Below are positions 1 through 7,997 of a stretch of 64,000 bases of DNA, in pieces. The stretch lies in contig NZ_BAAFZV010000001.1 in assembly GCF_045866565.1 (NCBI RefSeq), positions 744,001-808,000 of the forward strand, given 5' to 3'. This DNA comes from Cognatilysobacter claricitrinus. GTDB lineage: Bacteria; Pseudomonadota; Gammaproteobacteria; Xanthomonadales; Xanthomonadaceae. Within the stretch, counting starts at the first letter, position 1; every line of letters begins with the position of its first letter. The position numbers and the translations under genes are program-made. The notes under the pieces were generated by a model. It saw only the letters and a list, made by a program, of their open reading frames with translations, ran no database searches and had not been told where the DNA came from.

Positions 1-1
1 C

Positions 2-124
2 AAGCACGCGATCGAAGGCTTCCAGGGCGCTGCGGGCGTAATGCCGGCCAAGGGCGGCAACCCGGCGCTGACCGACGAGCAGGTCATGGCCACCGTCGAC
101 TGGATGCTCGGCAACCTCAAGTAA
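2..124 (+). CDS. Cytochrome c5-like protein, C-terminal fragment
   Basis: The window opens inside a gene; the last 40 codons read in frame to a TAA. The visible tail has a Met-Pro-Ala-Lys-Gly-Gly-Asn stretch followed by a Thr-Asp-Glu-Gln helix and a final Val-Asp-Trp-Met-Leu. In class I cytochromes of the c5 type the methionine before Pro is the axial haem ligand and the last helix packs on the haem edge, so a periplasmic electron carrier is the natural reading. The haem-binding CxxCH motif lies outside the window and cannot be checked. It could be another short diheme or monoheme cytochrome. Confidence 0.75.
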   Translation, partial: KHAIEGFQGAAGVMPAKGGNPALTDEQVMATVDWMLGNLK

Positions 125-201
125 GGCCCCGCGCCTTCCGCCACGACGCCGCCTCCGGGCGGCGTCGTCGTTTCCACGCCCCGACGCGTAGGCTGCAGCG
201 C

Positions 202-900
202 ATGCCGAACCCCGCATTCCCCGATGCCCCGCCGGGTGGCGTCGTGCCCGTGATGCTCGACGGCCCGGCCGGGCCGATCGAAGCCGTGGTCGATACGCCG
301 GACGCCGACGTCGCCGCGCGCGAGGTCGTCGCCGTCGTCTGCCATCCGCTGTCCACCGAAGGCGGCAGCCTGACCAACAAGGTGGTGACGATGGCCGCGC
401 GCGCACTGCGCGAACTCGGCGCCACCACGGTGCGCTTCAACTTCCGCAGCGTCGGCAAGAGCGCGGGCACGTTCGACGACGGCAACGGCGAGTCCGAGGA
501 CCTGCGCGCGGTGGTCGACTGGGTGCGTCGCGAGAAGCCCGGCGCATCGCTGTGGCTGGGCGGTTTCAGCTTCGGCGCGTTCGTCTCGCTGCGCATGGCC
601 GACGCGCTGCAGCCGGACCTGCTGTTCTCGATCGCGCCGCCCGCCGGCCGCAGCTGGGACTTCGACAACATGGGGCTCTACACCGGCCCGTGGTTCGTCA
701 TCCAGGGCGAGGTCGACGAGATCGTCGAACCGCAGCGTGTCTACGACTGGCTCGCGAACGTCTCCGAGTTACGCACGCCACCGACGATCCTGCGCATGCC
801 CGGCGCCAGCCACTTCTTCCACGGCAAGCTGATGGACCTGCGGCAGGCGATGAAGGACGGCGTCGCCGCCCAGCTGCCCAACCTCGACGCGCATGGCTGA
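202..900 (+). CDS. Alpha/beta hydrolase (COG2945-like)
   Basis: A 232-residue alpha/beta hydrolase, probably cytoplasmic because no signal peptide is seen. The nucleophile elbow is Gly-Phe-Ser-Phe-Gly at 121-125 (Ser123), with a likely acid Asp172 in Gly-Glu-Val-Asp and a likely base His204 in Gly-Ala-Ser-His-Phe-Phe. The early His-Pro-Leu followed by Gly-Gly-Ser-Leu-Thr-Asn-Lys-Val-Val is typical of this small esterase-like family, whose substrates are mostly unknown. Its stop codon lies inside the start region of zapE (8-bp overlap), so the two genes are probably co-translated. I cannot name the substrate. Confidence 0.85.
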   Translation: MPNPAFPDAPPGGVVPVMLDGPAGPIEAVVDTPDADVAAREVVAVVCHPLSTEGGSLTNKVVTMAARALRELGATTVRFNFRSVGKSAGTFDDGNGESEDLRAVVDWVRREKPGASLWLGGFSFGAFVSLRMADALQPDLLFSIAPPAGRSWDFDNMGLYTGPWFVIQGEVDEIVEPQRVYDWLANVSELRTPPTILRMPGASHFFHGKLMDLRQAMKDGVAAQLPNLDAHG

Positions 901-1987
901 GCCGGTGCGTTCGCCCTCGCAGCTCTACGCCGACGGCGTGGCGCGCGGCGACTGGCAGTTCGACCCGGCGCAGAAGCCGGCGCTGGCCGAACTCGACCGC
1001 CTGCACGCCGCGCTCCTCGACCCGCCCAACGTCGGCCTGTTCGACCGACTGCAGGGCAAGCGCCCGCCCGCGCCGCAGGGCCTCTACCTGTGGGGCGGCG
1101 TCGGCCGCGGCAAGACGTTCCTGATCGACCTCTTCTACGAATCGCTGCCGTTCGCGGAAAAGCAGCGCACGCACTTCCACCGCTTCATGCGCGAGATCCA
1201 CGACGCGCTGCGCCGGCATGCGGGTGCCAGCGACCCGCTGGCCATCATCGCGAGGGAATGGCGCGAAACGCTGCGCGTGCTGGTGCTCGACGAGTTCTTC
1301 GTCAACGACATCGGCGACGCCATGCTGCTCGGCCGCCTGCTCGAGCGCCTGTTCGCCGAAGGCGTGGCGCTGGTGACGAGTTCGAACACCGAGCCGAAGA
1401 ACCTCTACAAGGACGGCCTGCAACGCGATCGCTTCCTGCCGGCCATCAGGCTGCTTGAAGCAAACACGAAGGTTCTCTATCTCGACAGCGCGACCGACTA
1501 CCGCCTGCGTGCGCTCACCAAATCACCGGTGTACCGCGCGCCGCTCGATGCCGAGTCGGATGCATGGCTGGCGACGCGCTGGCACGAACTCACCGGCCAC
1601 GCGCCGGTCGCGCACGCCCCTCTGCACATCGAAGGCCGCGAAATCCCGGTGCGCGCCTGCCTCGACGGCCACGCGTGGTTCGACTTCACGGCGCTGTGCG
1701 ACGGCCCGCGCGCGGCCAGCGACTACATCGAGATCGCGACCGAGCACCACAGCGTGTTCGTCGGCGGCATCCCGCAACTCGACGACAGCCGCGCCGACGC
1801 CGCGCGCCGCTTCGTGCACCTGATCGACGAGCTGTACGACCGCCACGTCAACCTGGTCTGCACCGCCGACGCCGCGCCGACGGAGCTCTATCGCGGCGAC
1901 AAGCTGTCCGGCGCATTCGAGCGCACGGCATCGCGCCTGATCGAGATGCAGTCGGCGGAATACCTCGCACTCGAACATCGCGGCTGA
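893..1987 (+). CDS. zapE: Cell division protein ZapE (AFG1-like ATPase)
   Basis: A 364-residue AFG1/ZapE-family ATPase. The P-loop is Gly-Gly-Val-Gly-Arg-Gly-Lys-Thr at 68-75, and the Walker B segment Leu-Val-Leu-Asp-Glu-Phe is at 130-135, followed by the family's Phe-Phe-Val-Asn-Asp-Ile. A Thr-Ser-Ser-Asn sensor-like stretch and the Pro-Lys-Asn-Leu-Tyr-Lys-Asp-Gly-Leu-Gln-Arg element are also family hallmarks. In E. coli ZapE acts on FtsZ during constriction, chiefly under low oxygen or stress. Length is normal. It overlaps the upstream hydrolase by 8 bp, and no second promoter is evident. Identification is firm at family level; the division role is from known homologues. Confidence 0.93.
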   Translation: MAEPVRSPSQLYADGVARGDWQFDPAQKPALAELDRLHAALLDPPNVGLFDRLQGKRPPAPQGLYLWGGVGRGKTFLIDLFYESLPFAEKQRTHFHRFMREIHDALRRHAGASDPLAIIAREWRETLRVLVLDEFFVNDIGDAMLLGRLLERLFAEGVALVTSSNTEPKNLYKDGLQRDRFLPAIRLLEANTKVLYLDSATDYRLRALTKSPVYRAPLDAESDAWLATRWHELTGHAPVAHAPLHIEGREIPVRACLDGHAWFDFTALCDGPRAASDYIEIATEHHSVFVGGIPQLDDSRADAARRFVHLIDELYDRHVNLVCTADAAPTELYRGDKLSGAFERTASRLIEMQSAEYLALEHRG

Positions 1988-2067
1988 CCGCACGCGGAGC
2001 GCAGCGACCGCCGCGGATGAGCGCGGCGACCGGCGCGACACCTGTACCCGCGGATGATCGAATCGAC

Positions 2068-2265
2068 TCAGTTCGCCGCGCGACGGCGCGTGCCGCGCTT
2101 CATCACTTCGACGTCGATCCAGCCCAGCGCGGCATCGTCGTCGTCCCAGCCATCGGTGTAGTCGACGCGACGGAATTCATACGCCTCGATGTCGGCTCGC
2201 GCTTCGCGGCGGAAGTCGACCGGGATGACGGACGAGCGTGCGGCGGTGTCGGCGATCGCGTGCAT
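2068..2265 (-). CDS. Small acidic hypothetical protein
   Basis: A 65-residue protein of unknown function. I chose the ATG at 2265 because AGGGGAG stands seven bases before it; a longer reading to about 2994 would run antisense through the TonB-dependent receptor gene and has no protein character. The product has a central acidic run (Gly-Trp-Asp-Asp-Asp-Asp-Ala-Ala-Leu-Gly-Trp-Ile) and a basic C-terminus, with no signal peptide or membrane segment. Between zapE and the receptor gene it stands alone on the minus strand. A perfect 12-bp palindrome lies upstream at 2337-2348 and might bear on its expression. Confidence 0.55.
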   Translation of the reverse strand: MHAIADTAARSSVIPVDFRREARADIEAYEFRRVDYTDGWDDDDAALGWIDVEVMKRGTRRRAAN

Positions 2266-2407
2266 GGCAGAGCTCCCCTTGAGGTGTGCGACCGACGCTA
2301 GGCACGCGCATTTCAAGCCGTCGTGAAGCCGGAGCGCGTTCGCGAACGGCAGCGAGCCACCGTTCAGCTGACGACGCCGACGCGGTGCTGCGACTAGGCT
2401 AGGCCGC

Positions 2408-4528
2408 ATGCCTCGTTCGCCGCATCTCCGCACATCGCTCGGTCTGCTCGTCCTCGCCGGTGCGGCGCGCGCCCAGGGCGCGACGCCCACGCCGGCGACA
2501 CTCGATCGCGTGCAGGTCGTCGCCACGCGTACGTCGCGCGCGATCGAGCGCACGCCGGCCGCGGTGAGCGTGGTCGAAGGCGATGCGCTCGACACGTCGG
2601 GCAACGGCGCGACGCTGTCCGAGAAGCTCGTCGGCGTGCCCGGCGTGCTGGCGCGCACGCGACAAAACTGGGCGCAGGACGAACAGATCTCGATCCGCGG
2701 CTTCGGCACGCGCGCGAGTTTCGGCATCCGCAGCGTGCGCCTGTACGTCGACGGCATTCCGGCGACGATGCCGGACGGCCAGGGCCAGGTCGCGCATTTC
2801 CCGCTCGGCGACGCGCAGCGCATCGAAGTCCTGCGCGGCCCGTTCGCGGCGCTGTACGGCAATGGCGCGGGCGGCGTCGTGCTGCTCACCACGGCCGACG
2901 GCGGCGAACCCGATCGCGTCGGCGTCGATGCGTCCATCGGCAGCTTCGATACGTGGCGGCTCGGCGCGAACGCACGCGGCGCGGCAGGGGACATCGACTA
3001 CGCGGTCGGCGCGTCGCACTTCACGACCGGTGGCTGGCGCGATCACAGCCGCGCACGCCGCGAGTCGCTGGACGCGAAGCTCGGCATGGCGGTCGCCGGC
3101 GGGCACCTGACGCTCGTTGGTAACGCGTTCGACTCGCCCGACACCGAGGATCCGCAGGGCCTAACGCGCGAGCAGGCCGACGCCGACCCGCGCCAGGCGA
3201 GCCCGAGCGCGCTGCTGTTCGACACCCGCAAGAGCGCGCGTCAGCGGCAGCTCGGTGCGGTGTTCGCACGTTCGCTGGTCGCGGGCGAGCTACGCCTGCT
3301 CGGTTACGCGGGCCATCGTCGCGTCGAGCAGGTGCAGTCGACACCACCGGCCGCGCAACGCAGTCCGCTGAGCGCGGGCGGCTGGATCGATCTCGATTCG
3401 CCGTACGCGGGTGTCGATGCGCGCATGAACTGGCATCGCGACCTCGCGTCGCGTCCGCTCGACGTCGTGCTCGGCCTCGACGTCGAACAGCAACGGCAGG
3501 AGCGCCGCGGTTACGAGAATTTCGTCGGCAGCACGCTCGGCGTGCGCGGTGCATTGCGCCAGCAGCAGGCCGACCGCGTGCGCAACGTCGATCCCTACCT
3601 GCAGGCGACCTGGGACATCACGCCGACGTGGAGCATCAGCGGCGGCGTGCGCGCGAGCCGGGTGACGTTCGACTCGCGCGATGCCTACATCACCGCGACC
3701 AATCCCGATGACAGCGGCCGCGTGACGTATTCGGCGACGTCGCCGGTGATCGGGGTGACGTGGACACCGTCGCGCGCCTGGTCGATGTACGCGTCGGCCG
3801 GGCGCGGCTTCGAAACGCCGACGTTCAACGAGCTCGGCTATCGCAGCGACGGTGGCAGCGGCCTCAACTTTCTCTTGCGGCCGATGCGCATGCGCAATGC
3901 GGAAGTCGGCGCGAGGTTGAATACGCATCGCATGCGCGGCGAGCTCGCGCTGTTCGACAGCGATACGCGCGACGAACTCGTCGTCAACACCAGCAGCGGC
4001 GGGCGCACCACGTTCCGCAACGCGGGGCCGACGCGGCGTCGCGGTGTCGAAGCGTCGTTGTCCTTGCCTCTGGCCGAGCGCCTGAAACTCGACCTGTCGG
4101 GCACATGGCTCGACGCGGAGTTCCGCTCCGACATCGCCGCCTGCGAAGGCACCGCCTGCCGTGCGCCGGTCGCGACCGTGCCAGCAGGTACGCCGTTGCC
4201 CGGTGTACCGCATGCCGCAGGCGTGATCGCTCTGCGCTACGGCGGCGACAGCGGCCTGACCGCCACGGTCGACGCGCAACACGTGAGCGGCGTCACCGCG
4301 ACCACCGCCGGCGACGTGCGCACCGACGGCTACACGGTGATGGACGCGAGCATCGGCTGGCGCGTGCAGCGCGACCACGACCACGGTCGCGTGTTCGCCG
4401 GCATCGCCAACCTGCTCGATCGTCGCTATGTCGGCTCGGTAATCGTCAACGAGACCAATGCGCGTTACTTCGAGCCGGCCGCCGGTCGCGCGCTGACGCT
4501 CGGTGTCGAATGGAACTGGGGCGACTGA
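2408..4528 (+). CDS. TonB-dependent outer membrane receptor
   Basis: A 706-residue outer-membrane receptor for energised import, most often of iron chelates or cobalamin; the ligand is not deducible. A signal peptide ends near Ala-Arg-Ala-Gln (residues 20-23), followed by a TonB-box-like Val-Gln-Val-Val-Ala. The plug domain carries Ile-Ser-Ile-Arg-Gly-Phe-Gly and the Arg-Ile-Glu-Val-Leu-Arg-Gly-Pro / Leu-Tyr-Gly-Asn-Gly-Ala-Gly-Gly signature at roughly 35-150. The rest is barrel, with alternating aromatic strands and a late Leu-Leu-Asp-Arg-Arg-Tyr motif. The C-terminus ends in Trp-Gly-Asp, not the usual aromatic residue. No siderophore genes or sigma/anti-sigma pair adjoin it. Confidence 0.93.
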   Translation: MPRSPHLRTSLGLLVLAGAARAQGATPTPATLDRVQVVATRTSRAIERTPAAVSVVEGDALDTSGNGATLSEKLVGVPGVLARTRQNWAQDEQISIRGFGTRASFGIRSVRLYVDGIPATMPDGQGQVAHFPLGDAQRIEVLRGPFAALYGNGAGGVVLLTTADGGEPDRVGVDASIGSFDTWRLGANARGAAGDIDYAVGASHFTTGGWRDHSRARRESLDAKLGMAVAGGHLTLVGNAFDSPDTEDPQGLTREQADADPRQASPSALLFDTRKSARQRQLGAVFARSLVAGELRLLGYAGHRRVEQVQSTPPAAQRSPLSAGGWIDLDSPYAGVDARMNWHRDLASRPLDVVLGLDVEQQRQERRGYENFVGSTLGVRGALRQQQADRVRNVDPYLQATWDITPTWSISGGVRASRVTFDSRDAYITATNPDDSGRVTYSATSPVIGVTWTPSRAWSMYASAGRGFETPTFNELGYRSDGGSGLNFLLRPMRMRNAEVGARLNTHRMRGELALFDSDTRDELVVNTSSGGRTTFRNAGPTRRRGVEASLSLPLAERLKLDLSGTWLDAEFRSDIAACEGTACRAPVATVPAGTPLPGVPHAAGVIALRYGGDSGLTATVDAQHVSGVTATTAGDVRTDGYTVMDASIGWRVQRDHDHGRVFAGIANLLDRRYVGSVIVNETNARYFEPAAGRALTLGVEWNWGD

Positions 4529-4600
4529 TCTCACGCGCGACGAACACATCCGCGGCGCGCGGTTTGTACGATGGCGCGTCCTGCCGCCGGAGTAGCCCCG

Positions 4601-5710
4601 ATGAAGTCCCGTGCCGCCGTCGCATTCGCCGCCGGCGAACCGCTGAAGATCGTCGAGATCGACGTCGAACCGCCGCGCGCCGGCGAGGTGCTGGTGCGCA
4701 TCACGCACACCGGTGTCTGCCATACCGACGCATTCACGCTGTCGGGCGACGATCCGGAAGGCCTCTTCCCCGTCGTGCTCGGCCACGAAGGCGCGGGCAT
4801 CGTGGTGGACGTCGGCGAAGGCGTGACCTCGGTGAAGCCGGGCGATCACGTGATCCCGCTGTACACGGCCGAATGCGGCGAGTGCCTGTTCTGCAAGTCG
4901 AACAAGACCAACCTGTGCGTCGCCGTGCGCGCCACTCAGGGCAAAGGCGTGATGCCCGACGGCACGTCGCGCTTCTCGTACCAAGGCCAGCCGCTGTATC
5001 ACTACATGGGCTGCAGCACGTTCAGCGAGTACACCGTCGTCGCCGAGGTATCGCTGGCGAAGGTCGACGCGAACGCGAATCCCGAACACGTCTGCCTGCT
5101 CGGCTGCGGCGTCACCACCGGTATCGGCGCGGTGCACAACACGGCGAAGGTGCAGCCGGGCGACTCGGTGGCGGTGTTCGGGCTCGGCGGCATCGGCCTC
5201 GCGGTGATCCAGGGCGCGCGACAGGCGAAGGCCGGCCGCATCATCGCCATCGATACGAACCCGTCGAAGTTCGACATGGCGAGGCAGTTCGGTGCGACCG
5301 ATTTCGTCAACCCCAAGGACTTCGACAAGCCGGTGCAGCAGGTGATCGTCGAGATGACGGGCTGGGGCGTCGACCATTCGTTCGAGTGCATCGGCAACGT
5401 CAACGTGATGCGCGCGGCGCTGGAGTGCGCGCATCGCGGCTGGGGCCAGAGCGTGATCATCGGTGTCGCCGGCGCGGGACAGGAGATCAGCACGCGACCC
5501 TTCCAGCTGGTGACCGGACGCAAGTGGATGGGCACCGCGTTCGGCGGCGTCAAGGGCCGCAGCCAGTTGCCGGGCATGGTGCAGGCCGCGATGCGCGGCG
5601 ACATCGAACTCGCGCCGTTCGTGACTCACACGATGCCGCTGGACGACATCAACCGCGCATTCGACCTGATGCACGCAGGCGAATCGATCCGCAGCGTGGT
5701 GCATTTCTGA
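4601..5710 (+). CDS. frmA: S-(hydroxymethyl)glutathione dehydrogenase / class III alcohol dehydrogenase
   Basis: A 369-residue zinc-dependent medium-chain dehydrogenase that oxidises S-hydroxymethylglutathione, the spontaneous adduct of formaldehyde and glutathione, with NAD+. Catalytic-zinc residues Cys40 and His62 (in Gly-His-Glu) are present, as are the four structural-zinc cysteines at 92, 95, 98 and 106. The Rossmann motif Gly-Leu-Gly-Gly-Ile-Gly follows near 195. I prefer the ATG at 4601 over one 30 bp upstream: it has a GGAG ahead of it and gives the exact usual length. The gene runs into frmB with a TGATG overlap, so the two detoxification steps are coupled. No frmR regulator is adjacent. 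Confidence 0.95.
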   Translation: MKSRAAVAFAAGEPLKIVEIDVEPPRAGEVLVRITHTGVCHTDAFTLSGDDPEGLFPVVLGHEGAGIVVDVGEGVTSVKPGDHVIPLYTAECGECLFCKSNKTNLCVAVRATQGKGVMPDGTSRFSYQGQPLYHYMGCSTFSEYTVVAEVSLAKVDANANPEHVCLLGCGVTTGIGAVHNTAKVQPGDSVAVFGLGGIGLAVIQGARQAKAGRIIAIDTNPSKFDMARQFGATDFVNPKDFDKPVQQVIVEMTGWGVDHSFECIGNVNVMRAALECAHRGWGQSVIIGVAGAGQEISTRPFQLVTGRKWMGTAFGGVKGRSQLPGMVQAAMRGDIELAPFVTHTMPLDDINRAFDLMHAGESIRSVVHF

Positions 5711-6537
5711 TGCAACGCATCGAATCGCATGCATGCTTCGGTGGCGTGCAGGACGTCTGGCAGCTGCCCTCGGACGCGCTGGACTGCGACACACGCATCG
5801 GTGTCTACCTGCCGCCGCAGGCGTCGCAGCGCGCGTGCCCGGTGCTGTACTGGCTGTCGGGGCTGACCTGCACCGAGCAGAACTTCGTCACCAAGGCCGG
5901 TGCGCAGCGTTATGCGGCCGAACATGGCGTGATCCTCGTCGCGCCCGATACCAGCCCGCGCGGGCCGGGCATTCCGGACGCCGAGGGTTACGACCTCGGC
6001 GTCGGCGCGGGCTTCTATCTCGACGCGACGCAAGCGCCGTGGGACGCGCACTACCGCATGCACGACTACATCGTGCGCGAGCTGCCCGCAGTGATCGAAG
6101 CAAACTTCCCCGCCACCGATGCACGTGGCATCAGCGGGCATTCGATGGGCGGCCACGGCGCGCTGGTGATCGCGCTGCGCAACCCGGGCCGCTATCGCAG
6201 CGTGTCGGCGTTCTCGCCCGTCGTCGCGCCCTCGCGCGTGCCGTGGGGCGAGAAGGCGTTCACCACGTATCTAGGCGACGACCGCGACACGTGGCGAGCG
6301 TGGGATGCCTGCGAACTCGTCGCCGACGCACGCGAGCGCCTGCCCTTGCTCGTCGACCAGGGCGAAGCCGACGAATTCCTCGCGACGCAGCTACGCCCCG
6401 ACCTGTTGCGCGAGGCCTGCGACGCCGCGGGCCATCCGCTGGAGTTGCGCATGCGCGCCGGCTACGACCACAGCTACTACTTCATCGCGAGTTTCATCGG
6501 CGAGCACATCGCGCACCACGTCGCGGCAATGCGTTGA
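5710..6537 (+). CDS. frmB: S-formylglutathione hydrolase
   Basis: A 275-residue serine hydrolase of the esterase D family that releases formate and glutathione from S-formylglutathione, the second step of formaldehyde removal after FrmA. The nucleophile elbow Gly-His-Ser-Met-Gly-Gly puts the serine at 145. Asp221 (Glu-Ala-Asp-Glu-Phe) and His254 (Gly-Tyr-Asp-His-Ser) complete the triad. The Ser-Gly-Leu-Thr-Cys-Thr segment near 50 forms the oxyanion region in this family. Its ATG shares one base with the frmA stop. Although the reading frame is open far upstream, that extension is antisense-like noise across frmA; length and motifs fix this start. Confidence 0.95.
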   Translation: MQRIESHACFGGVQDVWQLPSDALDCDTRIGVYLPPQASQRACPVLYWLSGLTCTEQNFVTKAGAQRYAAEHGVILVAPDTSPRGPGIPDAEGYDLGVGAGFYLDATQAPWDAHYRMHDYIVRELPAVIEANFPATDARGISGHSMGGHGALVIALRNPGRYRSVSAFSPVVAPSRVPWGEKAFTTYLGDDRDTWRAWDACELVADARERLPLLVDQGEADEFLATQLRPDLLREACDAAGHPLELRMRAGYDHSYYFIASFIGEHIAHHVAAMR

Positions 6538-6540
6538 CGA

Positions 6541-7881
6541 TCACGGCGCCGCCGGCGCGTGCCCGCGACGCATCAGGTGCAGCACGCCGTAGACCACGAT
6601 CATCGCGCCGAGCGAAATCAGGATCGCGCGCCACTCGTCCGGCTTCAGCGTGAACAGGATCGCGAACATGATGCCGGCACCGATCACGGGCATGAGCGCG
6701 CCGCCCGGCATGAGGAACGGCGTGCCGCGCTCCGACACACCGGTGTGCTGCAGGCGCCACGCGGCCAGCGCGACCAGCGCGTAGACCACGCAGATCGCGC
6801 CGCCGGACACCGCGGCGAGGCCGTCGAAATTACCCAGTACCGCGAGCAGGCAGGCGATGCCCGCATGCGTCGCCAACCCGAGCAGCGGCACGCGGTGCGC
6901 GGCGCTGACCCGGCCGTAGATCGACGGCAGGTAGCCGTCGCGACCCAGCGCGAACAGCAGCCGCGACGAACCCAGCAGGTTGCCGAGCAGGAAGCCCGCC
7001 ATCGACACGCAGGCGGTGGCGAGCAGCAAGGTGCGGCCCGCGGCGAACAACTTGCCCGCCGTATCGGCGATGGGCACCGGGCTGGTCGCGAGCGCGGGGC
7101 CGAGCACGCCCTGGCCGACGATCTGCAGGCCGAGATAGAGCGCGACCACCATCAGGATCGCGACCATGGTCGCGCGCGGCACGGTCCTGGCCGGGTCGTG
7201 GAATTCGCCCGATGGCACCAGTGCGGTCTCCAGGCCGGAGTACGCAAACATCACCAGCACCAGCGAACCGCCGAGCGCGGAGATCGACGGCACGTCGCCG
7301 GGATTGAAACTCACCGCGCTCCAGTCGACGAAGGCCAGGCCGATGATCGCCAGCAACGCGAGCGGCGCCAGCTTGATGCTGGCCAGCGTCGCCACGGCGC
7401 GCGCACCCAGTCGCACGCCGAACGCGTTCAGCAGGAACAACACGATGTAGGTACCGATGATCAGCGCCGCGCGTGCGCCGGCGTCGCCCATGGCCGGTGC
7501 GAGCTTGGCGACCTGGTCGGCGAACGACGCCGCCACTGCCGCGCTCGACGCGACATGGCTGATCCACATCACCGCGCCGGCGACGAAGCCCACGAACGGC
7601 CCGAACGCGACGGACAGATAGGTGTAGGGCCCGCCGGTCGCCTGCGCGCGGCTGCCCGCAGCGGCGAAGCACAGCGCGATCGGGATGATCGCGAGTGCGC
7701 CGACGATCAGCGACAGCGGTGCGGCGGCACCCACCTGCGCGGCGAGTGCGCCGGGCATGCGGAAGATGCCGCCGCCGACCGTGGAGTTGATGACGGCCGC
7801 GGCGAGCGCGAACACGCCGATGGCGCGCACGAGTGCGGCGTCGCCCTCGAGCGGGCGGGAGGTGGATGCGCTGGTCGACAC
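6541..7881 (-). CDS. APC-family amino acid permease
   Basis: A membrane transporter of about 446 residues in the amino acid-polyamine-organocation superfamily, with roughly twelve hydrophobic segments. The N-terminal Gly-Gly-Gly-Ile-Phe-Arg-Met-Pro-Gly helix-1 motif is the substrate and sodium/proton site of the LeuT fold. The frame is open to an ATG at 7968, but that extension is Arg/Ser-rich and spans an inverted repeat, so I favour the GTG at 7881 preceded by GGGGCTG; this choice is uncertain. It ends 3 bp from the convergent frmB stop and is divergent from an exported amidohydrolase, which suggests use of released amino acids. Substrate unknown. Confidence 0.85.
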   Translation of the reverse strand: MSTSASTSRPLEGDAALVRAIGVFALAAAVINSTVGGGIFRMPGALAAQVGAAAPLSLIVGALAIIPIALCFAAAGSRAQATGGPYTYLSVAFGPFVGFVAGAVMWISHVASSAAVAASFADQVAKLAPAMGDAGARAALIIGTYIVLFLLNAFGVRLGARAVATLASIKLAPLALLAIIGLAFVDWSAVSFNPGDVPSISALGGSLVLVMFAYSGLETALVPSGEFHDPARTVPRATMVAILMVVALYLGLQIVGQGVLGPALATSPVPIADTAGKLFAAGRTLLLATACVSMAGFLLGNLLGSSRLLFALGRDGYLPSIYGRVSAAHRVPLLGLATHAGIACLLAVLGNFDGLAAVSGGAICVVYALVALAAWRLQHTGVSERGTPFLMPGGALMPVIGAGIMFAILFTLKPDEWRAILISLGAMIVVYGVLHLMRRGHAPAAP

Positions 7882-7917
7882 GGTCAGCCCCGGGATCGTG
7901 ATGTGCGTCGAGCGTCG

Positions 7918-7948
7918 CACGGCCCGGGGGTTTTTGCAGCGGGCCGTG
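7918..7948. promoter_or_regulatory. Perfect 9-bp inverted repeat in divergent intergenic region
   Basis: CACGGCCCG and CGGGCCGTG face each other across a 13-base spacer containing GGGGGTTTTT. It lies between the divergently transcribed permease (start 7881) and amidohydrolase (start 7998). It could be a shared operator or a hairpin in the permease leader. No RNA family is recognised. Seen directly; function inferred. Confidence 0.35.
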
Positions 7949-7997
7949 CTGGAAAGCTGGAGTAGCATCGATGCCCCCGTTTCACAGGAATCCGCAC

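Noticed and set aside
3290..5794. An 834-codon minus-strand open frame opposite the TonB-dependent receptor and frmA
   Set aside because: No domain, composition typical of an antisense shadow; both plus-strand genes are certain.
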